Of a stretch of 64,000 nt of DNA, positions 34,301 through 45,451 are shown one piece after another. Numbering within the stretch: the first letter of the stretch is position 1; every line of letters begins with the position of its first letter. The position numbers and the translations under genes are program-made. Under the pieces are notes generated by a model. That model made no database searches. It was given only the letters and a program-made list of their open reading frames with translations, and was not told the DNA's origin. Source of the DNA: Laburnicola sp. R22_1 (taxonomy: Eukaryota > Ascomycota > Dothideomycetes > Pleosporales > Didymosphaeriaceae); assembly GCA_014281115.1 (NCBI GenBank), contig JACONQ010000006.1:2294001-2358000 (forward strand). The letters are read 5' to 3'.

Positions 34301-36188
34301 AGGGAGGAAGATCAATTACACCTACCCAACACTACTAGCGACACCTCCGCCTATCGCACTACTTGCCTAATTAATAGCGAGCCTTAAACACAATCAACAT
34401 AAACAATTTCTCTTTAGATTACTACAGCCAGATTAACGCGCTATGCTATGGGCAGCCGCTTTCCTAGCCAGAACACAGGCAGGTAGCAAAGGCAAATATA
34501 AGGGGAAGCCGCTCGACAAAGCGCAATTTAATCGCATGCTTATAGCAGAAAAGAAACCCTACTAAAGTAAATTACTAGAGCCTCTATCTTGCGGAATATG
34601 GTTAGAAGACCACCCGCTATTTAATATATAGAAGGATGCTAAGTAAGTACACCTATAAAGCTATAAAGAGATAAGGTCTTAGAGTAAGGTGCCTGTTTCC
34701 CTAGTGCAATTACGCGGCCACTAAATCCTTAACTATATATAGGTGTATATATACAAACTCGACAAACATTATTAATTTCAAAAGTGCAAGGCTAGGTTAG
34801 TAGTACATAGAAATCAACAACGCTACCTTACTACTCAAGACACCTACGCCGCAACCCTTGCAGGACGATTATTTCGCCTACTTATGGCTATGGCAGCTCG
34901 GTATAACCTAGAGCTTAGCTAGTACGACGTCACTAACGCTTTCGTCCATGCGAAACTAGATAGAGAACTCTATATAAGAATGCCCTAAGGTTATACCTAA
35001 CCTAGTACTATCCTACAGTTATATAAGGCACTGTATAGTCTTTAAATCTCACTACTACTATGGCAGAGAGAATTTACCAGTGCTCTTAAGGATCTCGGTT
35101 TTGCCGCAGTCCCTTATAAGCCTTACTATATAATTAAAGACGGCATTATTATATTCTTCTATATAGACAACCTTATTATCGCCTACTTAAGGGATTAGAA
35201 ACACGCTGCTAACGCAGTAATAAAAAAGATAAGTACAAAGTTTACCCTTACTAGAGGTAACAATCTTTAGTAGTTTCTAGGGATTAAAATTGTTAGAGAC
35301 TGTGCAAGTAGGCAACTCTGGCTATTACAGGCGTCCTATATAGACAAGATTAGTCGCCTTATCAACTAACGCAACCTTAAACACGAAACCCCAATATTAG
35401 TAGTTAAACTGCTACCTTAAGAAGGACTCGCCACAAAGGTAGAGATTAACCGATACTAGCAAAAGATAGGATCAATCCTGTACGCTGCAGTAACCACGCG
35501 CCCTAATATCGCTTTCGCAAGCTTCTAATTATCGCGCTTCCTATTAAATCCTAGCGACAACCATTACAAAGCCGCCGACCGTGTACTGCTATACTTATCC
35601 TTCACCTAATTACTAGGGCTACGCTTTAGAGATGCAGACACCTATAAGATTGCTAGCAACGCGTTGTTTATAGACAATACCCTTAACAAAAAGAGCTTAT
35701 AAGAATATATTATTAAGCTGTTTAGTAGACTTGTCGCCTAGAAGGCAAATAAACAAGACACTATTACTACTTTAATAACTAAAGCTAAGTTACTGGCACT
35801 CTTATAGGTTATAAAGGAGGCACTCTTTACAGCTTAGTTAATCGCTAAACTTAAGATCAAACTCTCATCCTTAACAATTACTATTAATTGCGACAATTAA
35901 TAAACTATTCGACTTATTACCAAACAAATTATTAAGTTACAAACAAAGCTTAGGCACATTAATATACACAATTATTAGCTTTAATAAAAAGTAGTATATA
36001 AAGCTATCAAAATCCAGTACTAATAATTAGAAAAAATAGCAGCAGATGGCCTTACAAAGGCTCTGCTAGCTGGCAAATAGACTAAGTTCGTAAATTAACT
36101 CGAACTTAAAGACGTTAGGGGTAGGATTACCGACTAAGAGGTCGACCTTAACGAATTAGAAGACAGAATGGAAGCTTTTAGACTATAA
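31398..36188 (+). pseudogene. A2 gag-pol (1596 codons, single frame, many premature stops)
   Basis: ATG 31398 (37 bp after the LTR, as in A) to TAA 36186-36188; in A the same stop is TGA, so TGA has become TAA. Knuckle at residue 340 reads CPAYKQRHNLKDC, with the second Cys changed to Tyr. Protease Asp at 454 is Asn (ILNSGTTCHI). RT at residue 1255 reads YIDN for YIDD. Each of these is a single G-to-A change that kills the activity. Integrase and RNase H regions are recognisable by comparison with A. More decayed than A. Confidence 0.9.
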
Positions 36189-36248
36189 GTTATAGTATGG
36201 CTGCGAAGAATTAGGTTCAGCTTAAGATAGTTTTAAGCTAAGGGGGTG

Positions 36249-36540
36249 TGTTAAATAGATAGTCACTGTAAAATCTAGTGGGTAGGTGTGTACAATTATA
36301 TGGCCCCTTACAGTAGTAATTAGTGTAAATTATAGTAATTTCACATTAAAATACACTAAGGAGGCTAGCGCACTACTATTTTACACTGTCCCTATACTAT
36401 TCTAAATAGTACTAGTGCGGCTTAGTACTAGATAGTTACTTCTCGCAGTAGCCAAGCTTCTCTAACAGAACACACATAATTAATTAATTAACCCACCACT
36501 TTTCTATCTTAACTTATTAAGAATACCCGTATATCTAACA
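36249..36540 (+). repeat. 3' LTR of A2
   Basis: 292 bp, TGTTAAATAGATAG...GTATATCTAACA, preceded by TTAAGCTAAGGGGGTG (polypurine tract). Confidence 0.94.
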
Positions 36541-37109
36541 ATAGGCCATATAATTAGACACACCTACCCACCGTAATTCATAGTAAAATCACAGTAATTT
36601 ACAGGGACTATCTATCTAACACACCCCCTTAGCTTAGAATTATTCTAAGCTAAACCTAATTCTTCGCAACTATACTATAGCTCATAGTCCAAAAACTTTC
36701 ATCCTGTGTTCTAATTCGTCTAGGTCGACCTCTTGGTTAGTTATTCTTCCCCTAACATCTTTAAGTCTAAGTTAATTAACAAACTTAGTCTATTTATTAG
36801 CTGGTAGAGCCTTTATAAGACTATCTACTGCTATTTCTTCTAATTGTTAGTACTAAACTTTAATAGCTCCACGTACTACTTTTTATTAAAGCTAATAATT
36901 GTGTATATTAACGTGCCTAAGCTTTGTTTATAACTTGGCAATTTCTTTAGTAATAAGTTTACTACCCAAAACCATTATTAACTTTTAAAATTTTAAGAAA
37001 GTGGTTAAAACTGCCTAGTTTTCTATCTTATTATCTTAGTTTTATCTAAATACTACTCCTAGCCATCTTTAGGCACCGCACGCGTGCGGTAGTTTAATAA
37101 TAGTAATAG

Positions 37110-38800
37110 AGACGCCTTAGAGGCCCCCTCTAGGGACCTCTACAGCGACCCACCTACTAGACCTTAAGTCTGCGCAATAGAATAACTTCTAGCACGCCAC
37201 AAGGAAGCGCTAATAGTTTAATATTCGCTCTTCTAGACGCCTCTCCTTTGGTGGAGGCGTGCCTGTCCGCCCTACTAACACAGAAACTGCAGCTAGTGTC
37301 CTTAACTTCTACCTTACGGCCACCCGCAAGGCGACAGAAACCTAGAAAAAGATAGTAATGGCAATAGCTAATACTATTAACCACTGCCTCGCTAAATTTA
37401 AGCGCCTAGAGAAGCTGGCAGCTGCTATCGCCCTCCGCAACCGCGTTATATAGGCGCTAAAAAACTCTACTACTGCGCTAAGCCTTCGCCCCAATCTAGT
37501 AAGGACTAGCTACGACTTAATAACCACAGCCTACACTACAGATAGTGATAGCAGCCTTGCCGCCTAGCCTTAGAAGATATGGGTAAGCGTAGCATTCGCC
37601 TCCTATTATAGGGATAGCGGGTACACAATAACTAATAGCAGAAGGGCCACAGCCGCTATTAAGTAACAGCAGCCCCCTAGACAAGCAGCAGACTTATAGA
37701 TCTTGCTTACTATCTCAAATCTAGCTAATAGGCTTAGATAGACCTCTGCCTTCGCTGTGCAAAAGGCAATCTGCGACGCTATAGGACTTAATATTAGCGA
37801 CATCCCTATAGCCACAAGGACCTAAACAGGCTGGGCTATTATGCTAGCCTCTAAGGCTATACAATAACAACTTATAGAATAAAAAAAGAAGGAACTAATA
37901 ATCTACTCTATTAATAGCGACAGCGCAGAGTTGCCTACACGCTAGACTAACTACGCTATTCCTAGAGTGCCTAGTAGCTACTACTTGCTATTAGGACAAG
38001 AAGTCCTATACACCCTAAAAATAATCACAGAAGAGGCTTTTACGCAGACCTTAACTCGCCTAGTAAACTACTAGCCCTCTAGGCACGGCCTAAACTAATA
38101 TGGGCACACTACCTACGTAGTATCCTTTAAGAAGCTAGTAACACCTTTCTAACTCTTTAGTGTTAGCGACTTATCCCGCAAAATTATTAAGAAACGCGCA
38201 ATTAAGCAATATAACCCTAGCTGCCAGAAATACTATAACGTAGCGCGTTGCACTCGCGCGCCCTATTACCGCAACTATAGCATAAAATAGAGCGAGCATA
38301 AAGGCCCTATAGGTAATAATTGCGCTTATAAGCTACAGTGCCCTAATTGCTGCGGTCTACACGTCGCTAACAATCTAACCTGCCTAGTAAAGCCCAGGCG
38401 AGTAAGCGATAGGATTATAAGACCTACCCGCTATAAGCTGGCCACCCTCTGCCGCGCTAGACAAAAGGCCTACAACCAGCTATATAATCTATAACCCTAA
38501 CCCGCGCCCACCGCGCAAAGACAAGGCAACGCCGCTAATAGAGAAGGCGCTCCTTCTACTAAGGGCAACGCTTAACCTAATAAAGAGGACACTGCTCCTA
38601 CTAAAGACACTATCTAATAAGCCCCTTAAGAAAAGCCTACAGACTAAGAGAGCCAGAAACGAGTTTCTAGCCCCCGCCCACTAAGAGGATAGCGCTTAAG
38701 CCCCTACCCTAATCTTATAGCATAATAAGCGGCTTGCGCCTTAAGCTAACTAGTTAGACTTACTACGCCCATAAGCAATAGCCTTAACCTTGCTGCACTC
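37110..38800 (+). pseudogene. LINE L2 ORF1 (Gag-like), approximate ends
   Basis: A single phase (first base of codons at positions 2 modulo 3) can be read from about 37110 to about 38800 with only TAG/TAA interruptions. It has an Ala-rich, probably coiled N-terminal half, a central segment with TYVVSFKKLVTP (near 38115) typical of LINE ORF1 proteins, then a Cys-rich part including CPNCCGLHVANNLTC (38339-38383, CX2CX3HX6C), and a Lys/Pro-rich tail. Start codon not identifiable, probably mutated. ORF1 proteins coat the element RNA. The two antisense open stretches here are shadows. Confidence 0.75.
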
Positions 38801-38919
38801 TTAGTATAAAGCGCGAGATATATAGACTACACATAGTCCTCCTTATAGGAGGACATAACTATAGACAACTTCTCTAATTAATAAGGAACAATTGCTATAG
38901 ATACACCTCTTGTAGGGAC

Positions 38920-41900
38920 CCTAATATAAAAGTATACTAGACTAATATTAGTAGAAGTGGCCTAGCATATATAGCCGCCCTTAAGATTGCTTTTATAAAG
39001 GGTATTAATATTATTTATATATAAGAGCTAGCTATCTAGCCTAGTATATAGACTTTAAACCACTCTAGCTATAACCTCTATCTACTAGTAGACGGCTAGG
39101 ACAGCTAGAAGACCTGGGAGGTAGAACACCCCTAGGTCCTTATCTTTACCTGTAAGGGCAACAGACTAAAGATTACGCCCTATACCCCGCTATATAATAG
39201 GGACCTACAGTAGATTAAAGTAAATAGAATCTCTATACTTAATGTTTACTAGGCGCCATAGACTACGCTAGTACTTAACTATATTACCTGCCTTACCCCA
39301 CTAAATAGGTGCCTAGTAGGAGGTAATCTTAACACTAAATATAATATGTTTAAGCCTAGTGTTATAACTATATAGGGCGGAGCTAAGCTGGCCTAATAGG
39401 CTATAGACAGCGGTATGGATTATATAGGCAAACCTAGAATCCCTACCTATAGGGCTGGGCATATTATAGACCTCTCTTTTTACAATATTCCCTTTGCAAC
39501 TACTGCAGTACGAATAGATATAAACTACGGCTTAGACTATAACACGTTAGTTACTATAATTTCTAGTAGAGAATAGAAGCCTCTTAACTAGTTCTAATAT
39601 AGGGTCCCTACAAAGAAGCTACTACTATTTGTTAACACTGTTGCTAATAGAATAAAAGGCGCCCCCTACTTAGACAGGCCACAGACTTGCGAGCACGTTA
39701 ATAGGCGCGTTGCTGCCTTAGAAGAAGTTTTTACTAACGCCCTAAAGACGGCAGGTAGAAAGAAGAGAGGGATAGGCCACTTAGCGCCCTAGTGGATAGA
39801 TAATTGCAAGACAGCCTATTAAGCACACCTCTACTCGCTCGATAGCCACACTAGCTAGGGCCCCTCTAATAAGACACGTACTTTTCTAGTAATAGTCTGT
39901 AAGGCAAAGAAGGAGTACTAGTAACATACTATAGATAACGCTAAAGGCGACTAGGAACTTTTCTATATTATTAATTAGCACAAGCTAGAACCCACTAGAA
40001 TATAGGCACTAATAGTGTTTAGAGGCGCGGAGGCAACTAAAGACAAAGATAAGGCTAAGATGCTATAATAAGCACTTCTCTACAGATTTACGGCGGAGGA
40101 CAATCTGCTAGAACTACCCACCCCATAAGAATACTCTACTATTCCGTGGGACACGTACCTATTAATTAAAGAAATAGAGCGCTGCGTAATTAGGGTCTCT
40201 AGCACCTTACTAGGCGCTAATAGCATAACAGTCTAGCTGCTTATAGTATGCTAGAACTATATTAGATAGTATATTTGCGATATTTACCACAACCTACTAT
40301 TGCTTAACTACTACCTAGCTGCCTAGACAGATAGGGAGATTATTTTTATTAAGAAACTTAGCAAGAAAGACTACACAATTCTAGGGTCTATAAGACTACT
40401 TGCCATACTACTCTACCTTAGCAAAGGTTTTAAAAGGGTAATTGCTTAGCGCATAGCCCACTTAGCTGTACTGCACGGCGTCCTAAGCCCCTAGCACGAG
40501 GGGGCCCTCCTAAAAAGGTCGGCCATAGACCTAATCACGGCCTTTACCTATAAAGCCGAACTCGCTTTTAGCGAGGGCAAACACGTTACTATAGTAACTA
40601 TGGATATACTAGGAGCTTTCGACGCGCTACTAGTTAACTAGCTACTACACTGTATAAAAGACTAAGGCTGGCACTAGAAGATTCTAGTCCTTACACGCAA
40701 TATCCTTACAAACTAACACATTCTTATCCGCTACAGCCAATACTATTCTGGCCGCCACCTAGTGGCCTGCGGCACCCTACAGGGCTCGCTATTCTCTCCT
40801 ATTATCTACATATTATACCTTGTAGAGCTACTGCTCTAGGACACAACTATGCGCTTTAGCTATGCTAACAATATATGCCTCTACAGCGCCTCCCACAGCC
40901 TTAACCTTAATGTTAAAATACTTGCTAAACAAGTCCGTAAGATTAACTTATATAGCGCAGACTATAAGATTGCTTTCTTACTAGATAAGCTTAAAATAAT
41001 CCACCTTATAAGACAGAACGGGGACTACGCGCCGCCCTGCGCTGTTAACAATTACCTTACTATTTACCCAATCCTCCCCATAAGTAAGGTACCTACACTG
41101 CGCTGGCTAGGCGTATAGTTTAATAGGAAGCTTACCTTTAAGACCTATGTGGCCATACGCGCCGCAAAGATAAGGGTTGTTGCTTACTATATCTATAGCC
41201 TCGCTCGGATTAAACACAGCCCCCTACTAGGGTCTTTGCGCAAAGCGGTAATCTCCTATATCCTTCCCTAACTCCTATATAGAGCAGAGGCCTAGTATAG
41301 AGGAAGAACTAAACCCTCTAGAATTATACGCTAGTTAAAAGGCGCCAAAGTGAGCACCTAACTAGGTTAGCATATAGAAACACTTAATAAGGTCCTTAGG
41401 TAGGTATATAGAGCTGTTGTTCCGGCCTACTAGACTACACTCACCACTACTATCTTTAGGGACGCTAGACTCCCCTTAGTAGTAGTAGCCCTAGAAACCT
41501 ACAAGTTCTGCTTTATAGCACACCTACTAATAATTAATAAAAAGTACCCGCTAACTGCTAGGACTCACCTTCCTATAGTTAGAAGAGGCCAAGACGTAGG
41601 CCTCCCACAGAGAGCCCGCACAAAGGTATAATAACTAGCACAGGTCTTTAACCTAGTACCCCGACCCGAATTCCGCACCCCCCACTACTCCCCTAGAAGC
41701 CGCGACGACCCCATAGGCCATATAAATAAGAAGGAAGCCGCCTGCCGCTTTAAGGAGTGGTAGGCCCTTCTCTTGCTAACTGCTATTACTATCTTCTCTA
41801 ATGGCTCTAAATAATAGCTTAATAGTGTTAAGCATATTATATATGGCTACGCTATATATAAAGGGCAGACTCTTACCCTATAAGGTAACAGCTCCCTTAA

Positions 41901-42666
41901 CCCTAGGTCCCACGTCTTTAATACTAAAGCTGTAGGCGCGTGGCAAGGACTCTTACACACGCTTTACACGCTAGTCTACTAGCTTAGACGCATATATATA
42001 TGCATAAATAGCACCTCTATTATATAGTGTATTAGAGGCAACCTATCCCCCTCCTTATAGTGGGCGTTTATTAGGTGCCAAGAGACAATTAAGAACCTAA
42101 ACATTATTATTTAGTGGTCCCTAGGATACTACAATATAGAGGGAAACAAACGGGCAGACTAGCTAGCAGATAACGCGGCAAGGACCCCTAAACCTCTACA
42201 TAGTATGGCAACTAAACCTATGGCCTTAGGCCTTAAGTTAGATATTCGCGCCCTTACTAGGAGCGTAGAGATAGACTAGTGGCGTAAGCACACACTAAAT
42301 CTATCTAGGTGGTATATATAGTAGGACCTTAAGTATTACCCTACAAAATAGCTAAAGAAGCTTACCCTTTAATAACTAACGCTTGCAAAGCTACTATCTA
42401 TACGCACCTACTATAGACACTACACTTAGTACTATAAGAAGTTTAAATATAATAATATAGTTATAGAATGTTTCTATAGGGCAGATCTTGCGCCAGACCA
42501 CATAGTCTACTACCTACGAGTAGTCTAGAAGTTCCGCTACTGGCTAAAACAACCCCCTCTTCCTCCTAGCACCATATAGGAGGGCGTTAAATACTTAAAG
42601 ACTCTTAAGCCTAAAGATTTTTAACTCTTACTAGAGCTTACCAACCCCACTAACACTAATAAATAA
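38920..42666 (+). pseudogene. LINE L2 ORF2 (endonuclease, RT, RNase H), many premature stops
   Basis: One phase throughout. Endonuclease: TNISRSGLA (about 38941), the IQE-type site near 39020 and GGNLN (39319-39333; GGDFN in working proteins, D-to-N). RT: MDILGAFDA (40600-40626), CGTLQGSLFSP (40768-40800) and FSYANN (40855-40872) for the FADD-type active site, both Asp changed to Asn. RNase H: FSNGS (41794-41808), with Asn for the catalytic Asp, and GNKRAD (42142-42159). A Cys/His-containing C-terminal part follows to about 42600. The stop is TAA at 42622 or 42664. The protein would make the nick and copy the element RNA; this copy is dead at every active site listed. Confidence 0.87.
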
Positions 42667-43167
42667 ATGTTAGTTCTATAGACTGTCTACTAAGCCATAG
42701 ATGCTAGCGGGCGCGATAATAACCTAGGATAGCTCCTTTAGCGTTAACTCTGTCTAAGCTCCTAGTAGGGGTGCCTCTTATTCTAATATCTTGCCACACG
42801 AGGCAACCTCCCCTACGCTCTCCTACTCTCCTTACCTCTCCTTACTATCTACACAATCCTTACCTTTCCTATACTAGTTTTACGCTAAGGTCTTAGCACT
42901 TTTTAATATAGCTTTAGGGTAGCTAAAGCTGCCCCTGCTTTGGATTGTTATATGTATAATAGCTACACCCTAATATCTTAGCCTATAGGCATAAAGACAC
43001 GGATTTAGCCCCCATATAGAGGGGGGCGGACTCTTATAAGCCGCTATAAGAGACGGCAATAGCTTATAGTATAAATCGCCTTTACTATCTAGCTGGCCCT
43101 AGATGGCTACTTGGCGCGTCCCTATGCCCCATGGGAGGCTAGAACCTAGGTTCCTAGACGTTAATTA
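42667..43167 (+). other. LINE L2 3' untranslated region
   Basis: Non-coding by absence of any continued frame; moderately C-rich early (CTCCTTACCTCTCC-type runs around 42810-42840) and leading to the TAC tail. Included because it lies inside the LINE boundaries. Confidence 0.6.
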
Positions 43168-43168
43168 A

Positions 43169-43200
<32 letters not shown>
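43168..43200 (+). repeat. TAC-repeat 3' tail of LINE L2
   Basis: Eleven TAC units run directly into the right-hand target duplication, marking the 3' end of the LINE. Confidence 0.85.
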
Positions 43201-43203
<3 letters not shown>

Positions 43204-45242
43204 TAGTAATAAGTTAAATAGTTTGTTAATTATCGCAATTAATAGTAATTGTTAAGGGTAAGAGTTTAATCTTAAGTTTAGCAATTAACTAAGCTGTAAA
43301 GAGTGCCTCCTTTGTAACCTATAAGAGCGCTAGCAACTTAGCTTTAGTTATTAAAGTAGTCATAGTGTCTTATTTGTTTGCCTTCTAGGCTATAAGACTA
43401 CTAAATAGCTTAATAATATATCCTTATAAGCTCTTTTTATTAAGGTTATTATCTGTAAACAACGCGTCGCTAGCAACCTTATAGGTGTCTACTTCTTTAA
43501 AGTGTAACCCTAGTAATTAGGTAAAGAATAGGTATAGTAGTACGCGATTGGCGGCGTTGTGATAGTTATTACTAGGATTTAATAGAAAACGCAATAGTTA
43601 GAAGCTTGCAAAAGCGATATCTGGGCGCGTAGTTACTACAGCGTACAGGATTAATCCTATCTTTTGCTAGTATTAGTTAATCTCTGCCTTTATGGCAAGT
43701 CCTTCTTAAGGTAGCAGTTTAACTGCTAATATTAGGGTTTCGTGTTTAAGGTCGCGTCGGTTAATAAGGCGACTAATCTTGTCTACATAGGACGCCTGTA
43801 ATAGCCAGAGTTGTCTACTTACACAGTCTCTAATAATTTTAATCTCTAGAAACTATTAAAGATTATTACCTTTAGTAAGGGTAAACTTTGTACTTATCTT
43901 TTTTATTACTGCGTTAGCAGCGTGTTTCTAATTTCTTAAGTAGGCGACAATAAAGTCGTCTATATAGAAGAAAATAATAATACTATCTTTAATTATATAG
44001 TAAGGTTCGTGTGGGACTATAGTAAAACTAAGATCCTTAAGAGCACTAGTAAATTCTCTCTGCCACAGCAGTAGTAAGATTTAAAGACTATATAGTGTCT
44101 TATGCAACTATAGGATAGTGCCTAATTAGGTATAACCTTATGGCATTCTCATATAGAGTTCTCTGTCTAGTTTCGCGTAGACAAAGGCGTTAGTAACGTC
44201 GTACTGGCTAAGTTCTAGGTTGTACCAAGCCGCCATAGACATGAGTAGACAAAATAATTGTTCTGCGAGGGTTACAGCGTAGGTGTCCTAAGTAGTAAGG
44301 TGGCGTTATTAATCTCCGCGCACTACTAACCTAGCCTTGCACTTCTAAAATTAATAGTGTTTGTCGAGTTTGTAGGTATATACCCACATATAGTTAAGGA
44401 TTTAGTAGCTGCGTAATCGCACTAGGGCAGAAGGCACCTTACTCTAAGACCTTATTTCTTTGTAGCTTTATAGGTATAATCGCTTAGCATCCTTCTATAT
44501 ATTAAATAGTGGATAATTGTTTAACTGTGTTTTGCAAGATAGAGGTTCTAGCATTTAACTTTAATAGGGTTTCTTTTCTACTGTAAGTATGCGGTTAAAT
44601 TGCGCCTTATTAAGTGGCTTCCCCTTGTATTTGCCTCTGCCCCCTACCTATATTCTAGCTAGGAAAGCGGCTGCCTATAGCACAGCGCGTTAATCTGGCT
44701 ATAGTAATCTAATAGGAAATTGTTTATATTAATTATGTTCAAGGCTCGCTATTAATTAGGCAAGCAGTGCAACAGGCGGAGGTGTCGCTAATAGTGTTAG
44801 GTAGGTGTAATTAATCTTCCTTCCTTAATAGTACCCTATAGCATTATTATTATTCTCGCGGGAGTTAGTAATCGACTTATCCTTATATAAAGACTCGGTG
44901 TTTTTATATTCTAGTGGTAAGGGCAGTAGCTCTACTAATTAGGTCCATACAGTAATCTCTTTATAAGTGCTATACATAAGATTGTCTAATAGGTCTTCTT
45001 CTTTACCTAAGAATACTAATTTTTTATTAAAGATAATCTCTTGGGTACTAATAACGTTTCTAAGTAGAAGTATCCATATCCTCTAGATATTTGTTAATTA
45101 GTAGCCTACTAGGTATCCAATCCATACTTTTAGATCTGTAGCGGTTATAGCTAAAAGGCAAAAGTCAAGGCAACACTTGTTATATTAAATATAAGTAGTA
45201 CCTAGAATATATACTAATAGGCAATCTAGGCAGTAGTAAATA

Positions 45243-45405
45243 TGTAGCGGTTGTTGCTGCAAAGCGAAAGTCGGGAAAACACTAATTTGATTGTATGTGT
45301 GTAGTAGCTAAGATATATACTGCTAGGTAGGATAGGCAGCAGTAAATGAGTGTAGGCAGCAATGAGCTAGCATAGGCAACAATGAACAGTCCGAATACCG
45401 TTACA
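45243..45405 (-). repeat. 3' LTR of C3
   Basis: 163 bp, preceded on the minus strand by GATGAGGGGGTG. Confidence 0.94.
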
Positions 45406-45451
45406 CACCCCCTCATCCTGTAGTTAGTTAACGACGTAAGGATGATCTCTC

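Larger units (their letters stand above)
31070..36540 (+). mobile_element. copia element A2, full length (5471 bp), inserted in D's LTR
   Basis: LTRs of 292 bp at 31070-31361 and 36249-36540; TSD ATAGG (31065-31069, 36541-36545) is perfect. Same family as A but plus strand, and 9 bp shorter; the 9 bp falls within gag-pol (4791 against 4800 nt), so three codons differ. It lies in an LTR of a relative in the opposite orientation. Confidence 0.95.
30830..36621 (-). repeat. 3' LTR of element D, interrupted by A2
   Basis: Left piece 30830-31069 starts TGTTAGATATAGGGG; right piece 36546-36621 ends CTATCTATCTAACA and abuts CACCCCCTTAGCTTAG (polypurine tract on the minus strand). The join is marked by the A2 target duplication ATAGG. 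Confidence 0.85.
36960..43200 (+). mobile_element. LINE L2 (Tad1-like), apparently full length (about 6.2 kb)
   Basis: Flanked by a perfect 15-bp duplication CTTTAGTAATAAGTT (36945-36959 and 43201-43215), which belongs to D's RNase H coding sequence. It ends in a TAC-repeat tail rather than poly(A). Order: 5' leader, ORF1 with zinc knuckle, ORF2 with endonuclease, RT, RNase H and a C-terminal zinc-binding-like segment, 3' UTR, tail. It is badly RIP-mutated, much more so than L1, and looks like a different LINE subfamily. Confidence 0.9.
36682..45136 (-). pseudogene. element D pol (C-terminal part: RNase H, RT, part of integrase), interrupted by L2
   Basis: Coding pieces 36682-36959 and 43216-45136. 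It ends in TGA at 36682-36684 after a GRM-x-VFGL-like tail matching A's RMEAFRL, so D keeps the TGA stop seen in A. RNase H is split by the LINE. The RT active site YIDD is intact at 43955-43966. Upstream are the RT N-terminal part (near 44350) and the integrase C-terminal region (44850-45120), cut off by element E at 45136. Many TAG/TAA stops. The N-terminal half is outside the window. Confidence 0.85.

Noticed and set aside
37157..37815. Two minus-strand open frames (75 and 69 residues) in LINE L2
   Set aside because: Antisense to L2 ORF1; no supporting motifs.
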